Assembly: GCF_031846275.1 (NCBI RefSeq)
Contig: NZ_JAVRIB010000012.1
Coordinates: 55,660-119,659, forward strand
DNA: 64,000 bases
Origin: Spectribacter hydrogenoxidans
GTDB taxonomy: Bacteria > Pseudomonadota > Gammaproteobacteria > Nevskiales > Salinisphaeraceae
Direction of reading: 5' to 3'
Part shown: one piece after another, positions 36,373 to 44,679 of the stretch
How positions within the stretch are numbered: position 1 is the first letter of the stretch
Layout of the letters: each line of letters begins with the position of its first letter
Made by a program: the position numbers and the translations under genes
The notes under the pieces: model-generated
What the model saw: the letters and a program-made list of their open reading frames with translations, nothing else
What the model was told of the DNA's origin: nothing
The model's database searches: none

Positions 36373-37908
36373 ATGACCGGAACCGCGAAGACCGTACCGC
36401 AGAATCCGCCCGACAACGTGTTGATCATCGGCGGTGGCACCGCCGGCTGGATGGCCGCGATTCTGCTCGCCCATGCCTGGCGGCAGCACGGCACCCGGAT
36501 TACGCTGATGGAGTCGGCGGCGATCGGCACTATCGGCGTGGGGGAGGGGTCGACGCCCCGCATGCGAGTCTTCTTCGAACGTCTGGGCATTCCCGAAAGC
36601 GAGTGGATGCCGGCCTGCAATGCGACCTACAAGTGCGGCATCCGGTTTCCCGGTTGGTCGACCCGCCAAGGCTATCGCAGCTACTACCACCCCTTCTTCA
36701 CGCTCGACGACAATCCGTTCATCCAGCCGTTCTTCCATAACGCCGACCTGCGGCGTCGCAAGAGCGTGGCAGTCGACGCCCATCCCGATTCATTCTTCGT
36801 ATCCCAGCATCTGGCCCAGGGCCGCCGGGCACCGGTGGCGGGGCGCGGCAACTACAGTACCGACTACGCCTACCATTTCGATGCGGGCCTGATCGGTGAA
36901 TTCCTCAAGCGCAAGTCGCTGGCCATGGGAGTTCGCCACATCGAGGACACGGTCAACCAGGTCGAGCCGACCGGCACCGGCGACATCGCCGCGGTCCACA
37001 CCGAACGTCACGGCCGGATGGCGGCCGACCTCTTCGTCGACTGCACCGGCTTTGCCGGATTGCTGATCGGTCGTACGCTGGAGGTACCGTTCCATTCCTA
37101 CCGGGATCACCTGTTCAACGACAGCGCGGTGGCACTGCCCACGCCCACGGAGTTGAACGTCGGCCTGCCCTCGGAGACGCTGTCAACGGCGCTGCGCCAC
37201 GGCTGGGCCTGGAAGATTCCGCTGACCAACCGGTTCGGCAACGGTTACGTGTATTCGTCAGATTACTGCTCGCCGGAAGAGGCCGAGCGCGAATTGCGTG
37301 AACACACCGGCCAGCATGATCCCGCGGTGGAAGCCCGGCATCTGAAGATGCGCATCGGGCGGCGCGAGGACTGCTGGGCCGGCAACTGCCTGGCCGTGGG
37401 GCTGTCGCAGGGATTCATCGAACCGCTGGAAGCCACCGCCCTGATGCTGGTGCAGGAAACGCTGGAACAGTTCATCACCGCCCACGGACAGGGCGAAGCG
37501 GCGCGGGCGGCATTCAACCGCCGGATCGGCCAGACCTTCGACGGCGTGCGGGACTACGTGTTCATGCATTACAAGCTCAATACCCGCACCGATACGCCGT
37601 ACTGGATCGACAACCGGGAGAATGGGCCCTGCTCGGATGTGGTCGAGGCGTTGCTGGCCACCTGGGACAGCCGTGGCGGGGATATCCTGGCCGCACTCAA
37701 TGAACGCAGCGAACAGCTGGTGTACTCGCATACCTCGTGGATCTGCATTCTCGCGGGCATGGGGCGGTTCCCCCGCAACACCCGCAAGGCAGGACACAAG
37801 CACCAGCCCAGCGACGCCCGGGCCGTGGCCCGTACCTGCCAGGGCATGGTGCCGCTGCTCCCGGATCACCGGGCAGTGATCGACGCCATGCTGACCGAGG
37901 CCGCGTGA
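36373..37908 (+). CDS. Flavin-dependent (tryptophan-type) halogenase
   Basis: FADH2-dependent halogenase of the PrnA/RebH superfamily, 511 residues. The FAD motif is GGGTAGWMAA (residues 20-29). The candidate catalytic lysine is Lys87 in NATYKCGIRFPGW. The halogenase signature WxWxIP is present as WAWKIP (residues 278-283). The region around LSQGFIEPLEATALMLVQ contains the conserved second part of the active-site tunnel. A GAGGAG ribosome site precedes the ATG. It follows boxR by 19 bases and may be co-transcribed. No flavin reductase partner is adjacent. The substrate is unknown; a free indole or an aromatic intermediate are both possible. Confidence 0.85.
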   Translation: MTGTAKTVPQNPPDNVLIIGGGTAGWMAAILLAHAWRQHGTRITLMESAAIGTIGVGEGSTPRMRVFFERLGIPESEWMPACNATYKCGIRFPGWSTRQGYRSYYHPFFTLDDNPFIQPFFHNADLRRRKSVAVDAHPDSFFVSQHLAQGRRAPVAGRGNYSTDYAYHFDAGLIGEFLKRKSLAMGVRHIEDTVNQVEPTGTGDIAAVHTERHGRMAADLFVDCTGFAGLLIGRTLEVPFHSYRDHLFNDSAVALPTPTELNVGLPSETLSTALRHGWAWKIPLTNRFGNGYVYSSDYCSPEEAERELREHTGQHDPAVEARHLKMRIGRREDCWAGNCLAVGLSQGFIEPLEATALMLVQETLEQFITAHGQGEAARAAFNRRIGQTFDGVRDYVFMHYKLNTRTDTPYWIDNRENGPCSDVVEALLATWDSRGGDILAALNERSEQLVYSHTSWICILAGMGRFPRNTRKAGHKHQPSDARAVARTCQGMVPLLPDHRAVIDAMLTEAA

Positions 37909-37909
37909 G

Positions 37910-37938
37910 TACCCGGCCCACCCTGTCGGGTAGTTTTT
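37910..37938 (+). terminator. Weak intrinsic terminator after the halogenase gene
   Basis: Stem TACCCG (37910-37915) / CGGGTA (37927-37932) with an 11-base loop, followed by GTTTTT. The stem is short, so termination is probably partial. Confidence 0.45.
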
Positions 37939-37981
37939 CACGAATATTGAAACTCGGCGGGTTCGCACCGCGTATAGGCAA

Positions 37982-37987
37982 TATAAT
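37982..37987 (+). promoter_or_regulatory. Candidate -10 box for the DUF1329 gene
   Basis: A consensus TATAAT lies 150 bases upstream of the DUF1329 start, giving a long leader. No good -35 is seen 16-18 bases upstream, so an activator may be needed. No TGCA operator is present here, unlike the apc and box promoters. Confidence 0.45.
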
Positions 37988-38136
37988 TCACGCGGTGTAC
38001 GTCCGCTAGAGACGTATAACTGTCGGGCGGGAACCAGAACACGTCCCGTACCGGTTTTTGGGGTCTGATCGTGTGCGCGCACGCAGTCAGGCAATCAAGC
38101 TGCCGTCGCTAAAATGCGATGTCTGGAGGAGGCGAT

Positions 38137-39519
38137 ATGCATATCCGCAAGTACGACGTTGACTACGGTCGTCGAAAAATGATGGAGAAGACCGCCAAGG
38201 GGCTCGGCTATGCCGGCGTGCTTGGCAGTGTCTGGCCGATGCTGGCCAAGGGCCAGTCGACCGACATCAAGATGGCTTACCCCGATGAGCAGATCTCCAT
38301 CGAGGAGCACACCAAGGGCAAGATCTCCGTCGGCGATACCATCACGGCCGACAACCTCGAGCACGTGGAACACCTGCTCGATCCGATTGCCGTGGAAGAG
38401 GTCCGTAATGACGGCCGCCAGATCAAGATCCGCGAAGCTACCACCGATGTGCTGGATCTCTTCGAGGAGCCATTCCTCGAGCAGACCATCGCCAATCGCG
38501 GCAAGACCGTGGTCGACGACGACGGCAACATCTGGTACGAAAAGCAGGGCACCCCGGCCAAGGGCGGTCTGCCGTTCCCGGAACCCAAGAACGCCTACGA
38601 GGCCCAGGCCAACATCAACTACGGCTGGGGTCGTCACAACTACTCGCAGTACGCGATCAAGGACTGGGACATTGGCCCGGACGGCGACGTGCAGTACCAG
38701 TACGAATTCGTCTGGTCCGAACTCCAGGTCACGGTGCGTCCGGACGGCAAGGTCTGGAACAACGAAGAAGACATGCTGCGGTACCAGTCGGTGTTCTTCA
38801 CCGCGCCCAACGAGCAGTCCGGCACTTCGTTCCTGAACACCTGGCCGTATGACCAGCGCCAGTTCCCGGGTCTGGTGGGTTACCTGCCGGCGTTCAAGCG
38901 CGTGCGTGAATATCCGACCAACCAGCGCTTCGAGCCGCTGGTGCCGGGCATTACCATGTTCCTGTCCAACGCCTGGGCCGCCGGCGATCCGCTGGCCACC
39001 TGGGGCAACATGAAGATCGTCGGCCGTCAGCCGATGCTCGGCGACTTCCATGGTGGCTGGGACGAAGGCCAGAAAGATTCCCCGAACTGGGCGCTCGGTG
39101 TGCACGGTGGCCCCCAGGGTCAGACCTACTTCGATACCACCCAGGAACTCTGTCCGGAATGCATCGTGATCGACCTCGAGCCGGTCAAGTATCCGCGTTC
39201 CCCGGTGGGCAAGCGCCGCACCTGGCTGGACGCGCGTAACGGCGAATTCGTGCGCAGTGTCGACTACGACCGCAAGGGCAAGATCTGGAAGACCTGGCAG
39301 GCCGGCTTCTCCAAGTACACCGGCTTGAAGACCGGTGAGGGTCACGAGCCCTGGAGCTGGCGCTGGGTGCACTGCCACGACATCCAGTCGGGCCGCATGA
39401 GCCGCCTCTTCCAGGCACAGGAAGTGACAGGAGGGTACAAGTCCGAGTGGAACACCAGTGGTGATGACGCTTACGACAAGTACCTGACTACCCAGGCGAT
39501 GCGTCGACTGGGCGCGTAA
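38137..39519 (+). CDS. DUF1329 family exported protein
   Basis: DUF1329 protein, 460 residues. The ATG at 38137 follows a GGAGGAGGC ribosome site, better than the ATG at 38119. The N-terminus GRRKMMEKTAKGLGYAGVLG resembles a twin-arginine export signal. Aromatic-rich repeats (NYGWGRHNYSQY, DVQYQYEFVWSE) and CPECIVIDLEP follow. The family is often found beside genes for degrading hydrophobic aromatics or steroids, and is thought to act at the outer membrane or periplasm; its activity is unknown. Codon use looks strongly biased to abundant codons and the gene is bounded by terminators, suggesting a high-level monocistronic transcript. Confidence 0.8.
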   Translation: MHIRKYDVDYGRRKMMEKTAKGLGYAGVLGSVWPMLAKGQSTDIKMAYPDEQISIEEHTKGKISVGDTITADNLEHVEHLLDPIAVEEVRNDGRQIKIREATTDVLDLFEEPFLEQTIANRGKTVVDDDGNIWYEKQGTPAKGGLPFPEPKNAYEAQANINYGWGRHNYSQYAIKDWDIGPDGDVQYQYEFVWSELQVTVRPDGKVWNNEEDMLRYQSVFFTAPNEQSGTSFLNTWPYDQRQFPGLVGYLPAFKRVREYPTNQRFEPLVPGITMFLSNAWAAGDPLATWGNMKIVGRQPMLGDFHGGWDEGQKDSPNWALGVHGGPQGQTYFDTTQELCPECIVIDLEPVKYPRSPVGKRRTWLDARNGEFVRSVDYDRKGKIWKTWQAGFSKYTGLKTGEGHEPWSWRWVHCHDIQSGRMSRLFQAQEVTGGYKSEWNTSGDDAYDKYLTTQAMRRLGA

Positions 39520-39588
39520 ACCGGCACGGGCCGTTGCGGGGGGTCACCTGATGTGCCCCCCCGCCAGCCGGCTCATCGCGGTTTCAAT

Positions 39589-39614
39589 GGCGGTCCTTCG
39601 GGACCGCCTTTTTT
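39589..39614 (+). terminator. Strong intrinsic terminator after the DUF1329 gene
   Basis: Perfect 8-bp stem GGCGGTCC / GGACCGCC with a TTCG tetraloop, followed by six Ts. It closes the catabolic block on the plus strand. Confidence 0.93.
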
Positions 39615-39742
39615 ATGAACAAAACAGGGTAATGCCCGGCAACGGGAGATGCCAGTCCGGCTGCGCGTCGGTGGCAGCGGATGCGGCAGGCACACGAATC
39701 CCGTCGATCCGACGGAATCGACCCGATATCAACGAGAAGGGG

Positions 39743-39830
39743 TGGTGCGCCGGGGGAGACTCGAACTCCCAAGGGCTATTCGCCCACTAGGCCCTCAACC
39801 TAGCGCGTCTACCAGTTCCGCCACCGGCGC
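39743..39830 (-). tRNA. tRNA-Leu (GAG)
   Basis: 88-nt class II tRNA with encoded CCA. Acceptor GCGCCGG pairs with CCGGCGC. Anticodon stem CTAGG/CCTAG encloses loop TTGAGGG (anticodon GAG). A long variable arm and T-loop TTCGAGT are present. It borders the right side of the catabolic block, on the same strand as the tRNA-Leu on the left side. Confidence 0.95.
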
Positions 39831-39893
39831 AAGCGCGCGCAAGTGTAGCAGACGCGGTCCCGAAAGCGGAGCCCCGGTCGTGGCGAGGCCGCA

Positions 39894-40727
39894 TCATCCG
39901 CTAGCGTCGGTCTCCGCCAGCATCGCCCCGATCACCTGGGTCCAGATGCCGGAACCCCGCAGCATCATGCCGCCGTCGGCGGCCACCACGTTGCCGGTGA
40001 CATAGCCCGCCAACGGGCTGGCGAGGAAGCAGGCGAGAGCGCCCACATCCGTCGTGTCGCCCATGCGGCGGATGGGCACCTCGTCGGCAATCCGGTGCTC
40101 ACTGCCGGGCGGCGCCAGCCGCTTGAGCCCCTCGGTATCGGCGATCCAGCCAGGCAGCACACTGTTCGCACGGATGCCGTAAGGCCCCCATTCCAAGGCC
40201 AGCGTCTTCATCAGGTTGTCCACGCCCGCCTTGGCCGCGCCCGCGTGCGCCTGAAATTCGAACGGTGCCTGGGCCTGACCGGCGGAAATGAAGATCAGGC
40301 AGCCACGGGTTTGCCGGAGTTGCTCGAACGCGGCCCGTGCCGCGTTGAAGGCGCCGACCAGATCGATGTCGATCACGGTGCGGAAACCATTGCTCGACAG
40401 CTTTTCCGTGGGGGCGGTGAAATTGCCGGCGGCCCCCGCTACCAGCACGTTGATCGGCCCGAGCTGGCTCTCGGTGGTTGCCATGGCCTCCGCCAACGCG
40501 TCCATGTCGCGCACGTCGGCCGCCTGGGCGACCACCTCGGCGCCGAGCGTCTCCAGCATCGCCGCCGCATCATTTAGTTTCGACTGGGTCCGGCCGCAGA
40601 TGGCGATATTGGCGCCGAGGCGGGCGAAACACTGCGCCACGCCCAGGTTGATGCCGCTGCCGCCGCCGGTGATGAATACCGTCTGGCCGTCAAAGAGTGT
40701 GGTGGCGAATATATCCTCGAGATTCAA
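39894..40727 (-). CDS. SDR oxidoreductase, 2,4-dienoyl-CoA reductase (DECR2)-like
   Basis: Short-chain dehydrogenase/reductase, 277 residues. The nucleotide motif is TGGGSGINLGVAQCFARLG. The NAG-type segment appears as VAGAAGNFTAP. SAGQAQAPFEFQAHAGAAKAGVD replaces the usual YxxxK by HAGxAK, the form found in peroxisomal 2,4-dienoyl-CoA reductases, so the absent tyrosine is a subfamily trait. The C-terminus GYVTGNVVAADGG is typical. It overlaps the upstream ligase by 4 bases, implying an acyl-CoA substrate. The role in side-chain or unsaturated acyl-CoA metabolism is inferred. Confidence 0.8.
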   Translation of the reverse strand: MNLEDIFATTLFDGQTVFITGGGSGINLGVAQCFARLGANIAICGRTQSKLNDAAAMLETLGAEVVAQAADVRDMDALAEAMATTESQLGPINVLVAGAAGNFTAPTEKLSSNGFRTVIDIDLVGAFNAARAAFEQLRQTRGCLIFISAGQAQAPFEFQAHAGAAKAGVDNLMKTLALEWGPYGIRANSVLPGWIADTEGLKRLAPPGSEHRIADEVPIRRMGDTTDVGALACFLASPLAGYVTGNVVAADGGMMLRGSGIWTQVIGAMLAETDASG

Positions 40728-42211
40728 GATGGTTCTCCTCCTGCTGGTGGGGCCTGCTCGTTGTCCGGTGATGCCGGCCCTGTCCTGAGCAGGTGTTTGC
40801 GGATCCGGCCGGCCGCCGTCCGCGACAGTACGGGCAGCGGAAAGATCTCATTGGGGTGATGGCTGACGGGCAGGCCGTCGCAACAGAACGTCCGTAGCGA
40901 CTCGGCATCGAATCCCGCTCCCGCCGCAGGCACCACCCATGCCCGGATGCCGCCCCGGTGAGCAATCACCGCGGCATCGGCAACATCGGAATGCATCGCC
41001 AGCCGCATCTCGATGGCGCGAAGATAGACCGGGTCGTCGTTGCGCATCAGCACATCCCCGGCGCGTCCGGCCAGGTGGAGCCTGCCGCTGTCGTCGAAAT
41101 GGCCGATGTCGCCGGTGTCGAGCCAGTCGGCGCCGCCGGGTCCGCGAGCCAGAATGCTGCCGATCTGTCCGGACGGACAATCAAGGTTTGCCTGATCCCT
41201 AACCCGGATGTCGACATGAGGAGCAGCGCCCCCGACCGGTGTAGTCGATTCTCGTGGTTCGGCAGTCAGTCGGGGGCCGAGGCTGATGAAACCAGCGGTT
41301 TCCGCATTGCCGTAGAGCGGACGCAGGCTGACCCCGGGCAAGACGGCAAGCGTCCGGCCAACAAGGGTGTCGTCGGCAAGATCACCGGCCAGCAGGATGC
41401 GATCCGGCAGGTGGCCGGCGTCGTCCGCGGCCTGCCCGGGATACGCGCGCAGCCATGCCGGTGTGGTCAGGAGGTCGGTCACCGCGGCCGGGCCATGCGC
41501 GCATTCCCATTCGCCTGCCTCAGGCATCACCAGGCACCCTGCCCGCATCATCACCGCCATGGCCGCCGTCATCACGGTAGCGTTCGAAAGCGGTTCGGTG
41601 GTGGAAAGTATGGGCGTATTCGGCAGCCCGCCCTCGGCCAGTAGTGATAATGCCGCCACGACGAAATCCTGGTGCCGCAACGGCACCGGACGTGGCCGCC
41701 CGCCGATGCCATCGGTGTGAAACCGCCCGAGTGCATGTATTTCGGCGGCATCCGGCGCCGGTAGTGGATCGTGGCCGGTGACCAGCGTCGTCAGCGGGAT
41801 CGCTTCGGCCGGCGCGGCATCCCGGCCGGCGTGGACCAAGACGCGCAGATACGGGCAGCGATCCAGCAGTTCGCCAATCCGTCCGCCGTTGGCATCATCA
41901 ACGACCAGGCCGACCGCCGCCGTATTCCGCAGGGCCGCCACGGCGGCATCGCTCGACCCGCGTGGATCGATGGGCACCAGCTCGGCCCCGGCCCAGGCAA
42001 CGGCCAGGCTGGCGACCAGGGTGTCGCGATGCTGCGCCGCCAGGACCGCTACCGGATCCGTCGGCCGCACGCCCAGTTGCCGCAATCCCCCTGCCAGACG
42101 CGCCACACGATCGGTAAGCGCGGCGTAGGTCCATGTGTCATCGCGATCGGTGATCGCCGGCCGGCACGGCCACTGGGCCGCGGCGCGTTCGAGTAGCTGG
42201 ATACAGTTCAT
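40724..42211 (-). CDS. Divergent AMP-dependent synthetase/ligase
   Basis: ANL-superfamily protein, 495 residues from the ATG at 42211; a GTG at 42358 would add 49 residues without known features. The N-terminal core is recognisable (ITDRDDTWTYAALTDRVARLAGGLRQLGV, AGAELVPIDPRGS). Normally invariant motifs are altered. The phosphate loop reads HTDGIGGRPRPVPLRH instead of a T/S-G-T-T-G-x-P-K form. The C-terminal adenylation lysine motif reads SRTAAGRIRK. The hinge region GDIGHFDDSGRLHLAGRAGDVL is retained. The protein may be a weak or non-adenylating homologue. It is coupled to the SDR gene and divergent from the MaoC pair. Confidence 0.72.
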   Translation of the reverse strand: MNCIQLLERAAAQWPCRPAITDRDDTWTYAALTDRVARLAGGLRQLGVRPTDPVAVLAAQHRDTLVASLAVAWAGAELVPIDPRGSSDAAVAALRNTAAVGLVVDDANGGRIGELLDRCPYLRVLVHAGRDAAPAEAIPLTTLVTGHDPLPAPDAAEIHALGRFHTDGIGGRPRPVPLRHQDFVVAALSLLAEGGLPNTPILSTTEPLSNATVMTAAMAVMMRAGCLVMPEAGEWECAHGPAAVTDLLTTPAWLRAYPGQAADDAGHLPDRILLAGDLADDTLVGRTLAVLPGVSLRPLYGNAETAGFISLGPRLTAEPRESTTPVGGAAPHVDIRVRDQANLDCPSGQIGSILARGPGGADWLDTGDIGHFDDSGRLHLAGRAGDVLMRNDDPVYLRAIEMRLAMHSDVADAAVIAHRGGIRAWVVPAAGAGFDAESLRTFCCDGLPVSHHPNEIFPLPVLSRTAAGRIRKHLLRTGPASPDNEQAPPAGGEPS

Positions 42212-42501
42212 TGAAGGGCGGTTCTCGCTTGATCCGGTCGCTAAGACAATAGCTTCCCGCGAATCGCCATCGTCAGGCGGGCTGGTCTCGACAGTATCAA
42301 ATGGCATGTCATGCGCATCATTGATGCCCCTGTCGGCGGGTGATGCGAGGCGACTCACGCGCCCGGACCATCACGCCGACCGATTTACCCGGCGGACACA
42401 TTGCGGGAGGACACGGCCCGGCAACCCAAGCCAAAGGGCGGGTATCGCCCCGCGCGACGGATTAGGCTACCGTTGCCGCAACATCCGAATTCGGTGAGGA
42501 C

Positions 42502-42945
42502 ATGATCGATACTAGCCACATCGGGCGGGAGTTGCCCGTCCACAGCGTCGACGTGGAACGGGGACGGCTGCGCTTCTTTGCCAGGGCGATCGGGGAAACC
42601 GATGCCGTCTACTCGGAACTGTCGGCCGCCCAGGCCGCCGGCCATCCGGATCTGCCGGTACCGCCCACGTTCCTGTTCTGCCTGGAAATGGAGGTGCCCG
42701 ACCCGTTCGCCTTCTATGCCGACATGGGCATCCACGTCAGCCAGATCCTGCATGGCGAGCAGCACTTCACCTATCACGCACCGGTGCATGCCGGGGATCG
42801 GGTTACTTTCCGCGCCCGCATCAGCGACATCTACAGCAAGAAGGGCGGCAAACTGGAGTTTGTGGTGAAGGACACCGAGGTCAGCAACCAGGAGCAGACG
42901 CCGGTGGCGACCCTGCGCTCCGTGATCGTCGTGAGGAACCCGTGA
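42502..42945 (+). CDS. MaoC-like hydratase, N-terminal-type subunit
   Basis: Hot-dog protein of the MaoC dehydratase N-terminal (FAS1-like) type, 147 residues, starting IDTSHIGRELPVHSVDVERGRLRFFARAIGE. It has LHGEQHFTYHAPVHAGDRVTFRARI, the conserved hot-dog strand pair. Such subunits usually lack the catalytic Asp/His and pair with a catalytic partner, here the next gene, which overlaps it by one base (TGATG). A GTGAGGA ribosome site precedes the ATG. The complex probably hydrates an enoyl-CoA. It is divergent from the ligase/SDR pair, suggesting one acyl-CoA pathway. Confidence 0.82.
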   Translation: MIDTSHIGRELPVHSVDVERGRLRFFARAIGETDAVYSELSAAQAAGHPDLPVPPTFLFCLEMEVPDPFAFYADMGIHVSQILHGEQHFTYHAPVHAGDRVTFRARISDIYSKKGGKLEFVVKDTEVSNQEQTPVATLRSVIVVRNP

Positions 42946-43364
42946 TGGCACTGCCGAGCTTTGAGGATATCGAGGTCGGGGACGCATTACCCGAGCTGAC
43001 CCATCCACCGATCACCCGGCTGCAGCTGGCCCTCTACGCAGGAGCATCGGGCGATCACAACCCGATGCACGTGGACATCGACTTCGTGAAACAGGCCGGC
43101 CTCGAGGATGTATTCGCCCACGGCATGCTCGGGATGGCCTGGCTCGGCCGGCTGGTGACGCAGTGGGTCCCACAGAGTGCGCTGCGGCACCTGGAGGCAC
43201 GTTTCCTGGACATCGTGCCGGTACACGCCGAGGTCACCACTCGCGGTCGGGTGGCACGCAAGTTCACCGAGGACGGCGAGAACCGCGTCGAGCTGGAGAT
43301 CGAGAACGTCGACGGCGAGGGGCGGGCCAGCATCAGCGGCGTGGCGGTCGTCGCTCTGGACTAG
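42945..43364 (+). CDS. MaoC-like enoyl-CoA hydratase, catalytic-type subunit
   Basis: R-hydratase-type hot-dog protein, 139 residues. The hydratase motif is YAGASGDHNPMHVDIDFVKQAGL with the catalytic Asp and His, followed by VFAHGMLGMAWLGRLVTQW. The ATG at 42945 overlaps the stop of the partner subunit; a GTG one codon earlier is possible. It probably forms a heterodimer with its neighbour, as in the split MaoC hydratases of steroid and acyl side-chain degradation in actinobacteria. The substrate is unknown. Confidence 0.83.
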   Translation: MALPSFEDIEVGDALPELTHPPITRLQLALYAGASGDHNPMHVDIDFVKQAGLEDVFAHGMLGMAWLGRLVTQWVPQSALRHLEARFLDIVPVHAEVTTRGRVARKFTEDGENRVELEIENVDGEGRASISGVAVVALD

Positions 43365-43434
43365 AACGGCTCGGGGCGCGGCCGGGCTATCGTCGACTCG
43401 CGTATGCTGGCGGCGTGATGTTTGACGCTGCCCC

Positions 43435-44679
43435 ATGAGCACCGCCGAAAGCCACGTCTGCCCGGTCTGCGACTGGGTCTGTGAGGTCCCCCATCTGGCC
43501 GCCTGGCAACGGGCCCGCTGCCCGCGCTGTGCGCATCGGATCACCCGCGGTGGCGGGCGGACCCATGCCGGAACGGTGGCGCTATCGCTGGCCGGGCTGA
43601 TCCTGCTCGGCCTGTCGGTGAGCTTTGATTTCCTGTCGTTCGACGTACAGGGCCGGGGCCACACCATCGCGCTGCTCGACGCCGGCACCGTGCTGCTGGA
43701 TCAGGCCTTCCTGTTCCTCGGCCTGCTGGTGCTGGCCACCACCGTGTTCCTGCCCGGGTTGTATCTTGCCGGGGCTTTGTACCTCAGCTTGGCCCTGGCG
43801 CGGGATCGGCCGTTGCCGGGCAGTATGACCGTGTCACGCTGGCTGTCCCCAATCGAACCCTGGATGATGAGCGACGTGTTCATCGTCGGCATCCTGGTCA
43901 GCCTGATCAAGATCGTGACCATGGCCAACGTGGTGCTGGAGCCCGCCTTCTACACCTTTTGCGCGTACTCGGTGGTGATGCTGGCGGTTACCGGCCGCTT
44001 CCATCCGGCCGACTACTGGCAGCGTTTCGTGCCCGCCGGACGCTGGGCAGCCAGGCTACGACCCGGCGCCAGCGCGGCGGCTCAGGACTGTGCCTTCTGC
44101 CGGGCCTGCGGGCTGACATTCGCAGCCGCTAACAGACACGCCTGTCCGCGCTGCCGTCATCGTCTGCCGGCACCGGCGCACCTGCGCTTGCAGCGGACCT
44201 GGGCGCTGCTGCTGGCGGCCGCGGTGCTGCTGTTACCCGCGAACTTCCTGCCGATCATGGCGACGGTCAGCCTGGGCTACACCACGCCGGCCACCATCAT
44301 CGGCGGCGTGGTCCACATGGTGGAGACCGGCAGCTGGCCGATCGCGGTGATCATTTTCGTGGCCAGCATCGTGGTGCCCATGGCCAAGATCGGCATGCTG
44401 GGCTGGCTGTGCCTTAAACTGCAGACCGGTCGGCCGGCGGCGCGCCTGGGCGATCTCCGCGTGTACCGGCTGACCGAAATTATCGGTCGCTGGTCGATGA
44501 TCGACATTTTCGTGGTGGCGGTGTTGACCGCATTGATCCAGGCGGGGCAGTACATGGCGGTGGCGCCGGGGCCTGCGGCGGCCTCGTTCGCCGCGGTGGT
44601 GTTGCTGACGATGCTGGCAGCACAGAGCCTGGACCCGCTTCTGATCGCCGAAAGACACGAGAACCATACAGCGACATGA
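43435..44679 (+). CDS. pqiA: Paraquat-inducible protein A family membrane protein
   Basis: PqiA/LetA-type inner-membrane protein, 414 residues, with the duplicated PqiA domain. Each half starts with a zinc-ribbon-like Cys set (CPVCDWVCEVP...CPRCAHR; CAFCRACGLTF...CPRCRHRL) and continues with four hydrophobic helices such as TVALSLAGLILLGLSVSF and LLAAAVLLLPANFLPIMATV. PqiA works with the MCE protein PqiB in lipid transport or envelope defence. It overlaps pqiB by 4 bases (ATGA). Confidence 0.9.
   Translation: MSTAESHVCPVCDWVCEVPHLAAWQRARCPRCAHRITRGGGRTHAGTVALSLAGLILLGLSVSFDFLSFDVQGRGHTIALLDAGTVLLDQAFLFLGLLVLATTVFLPGLYLAGALYLSLALARDRPLPGSMTVSRWLSPIEPWMMSDVFIVGILVSLIKIVTMANVVLEPAFYTFCAYSVVMLAVTGRFHPADYWQRFVPAGRWAARLRPGASAAAQDCAFCRACGLTFAAANRHACPRCRHRLPAPAHLRLQRTWALLLAAAVLLLPANFLPIMATVSLGYTTPATIIGGVVHMVETGSWPIAVIIFVASIVVPMAKIGMLGWLCLKLQTGRPAARLGDLRVYRLTEIIGRWSMIDIFVVAVLTALIQAGQYMAVAPGPAAASFAAVVLLTMLAAQSLDPLLIAERHENHTAT

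Noticed and set aside
39894..40727. SDR lacking the YxxxK tyrosine taken as an inactive enzyme
   Set aside because: The HAGxAK form is normal for DECR2-type dienoyl-CoA reductases.
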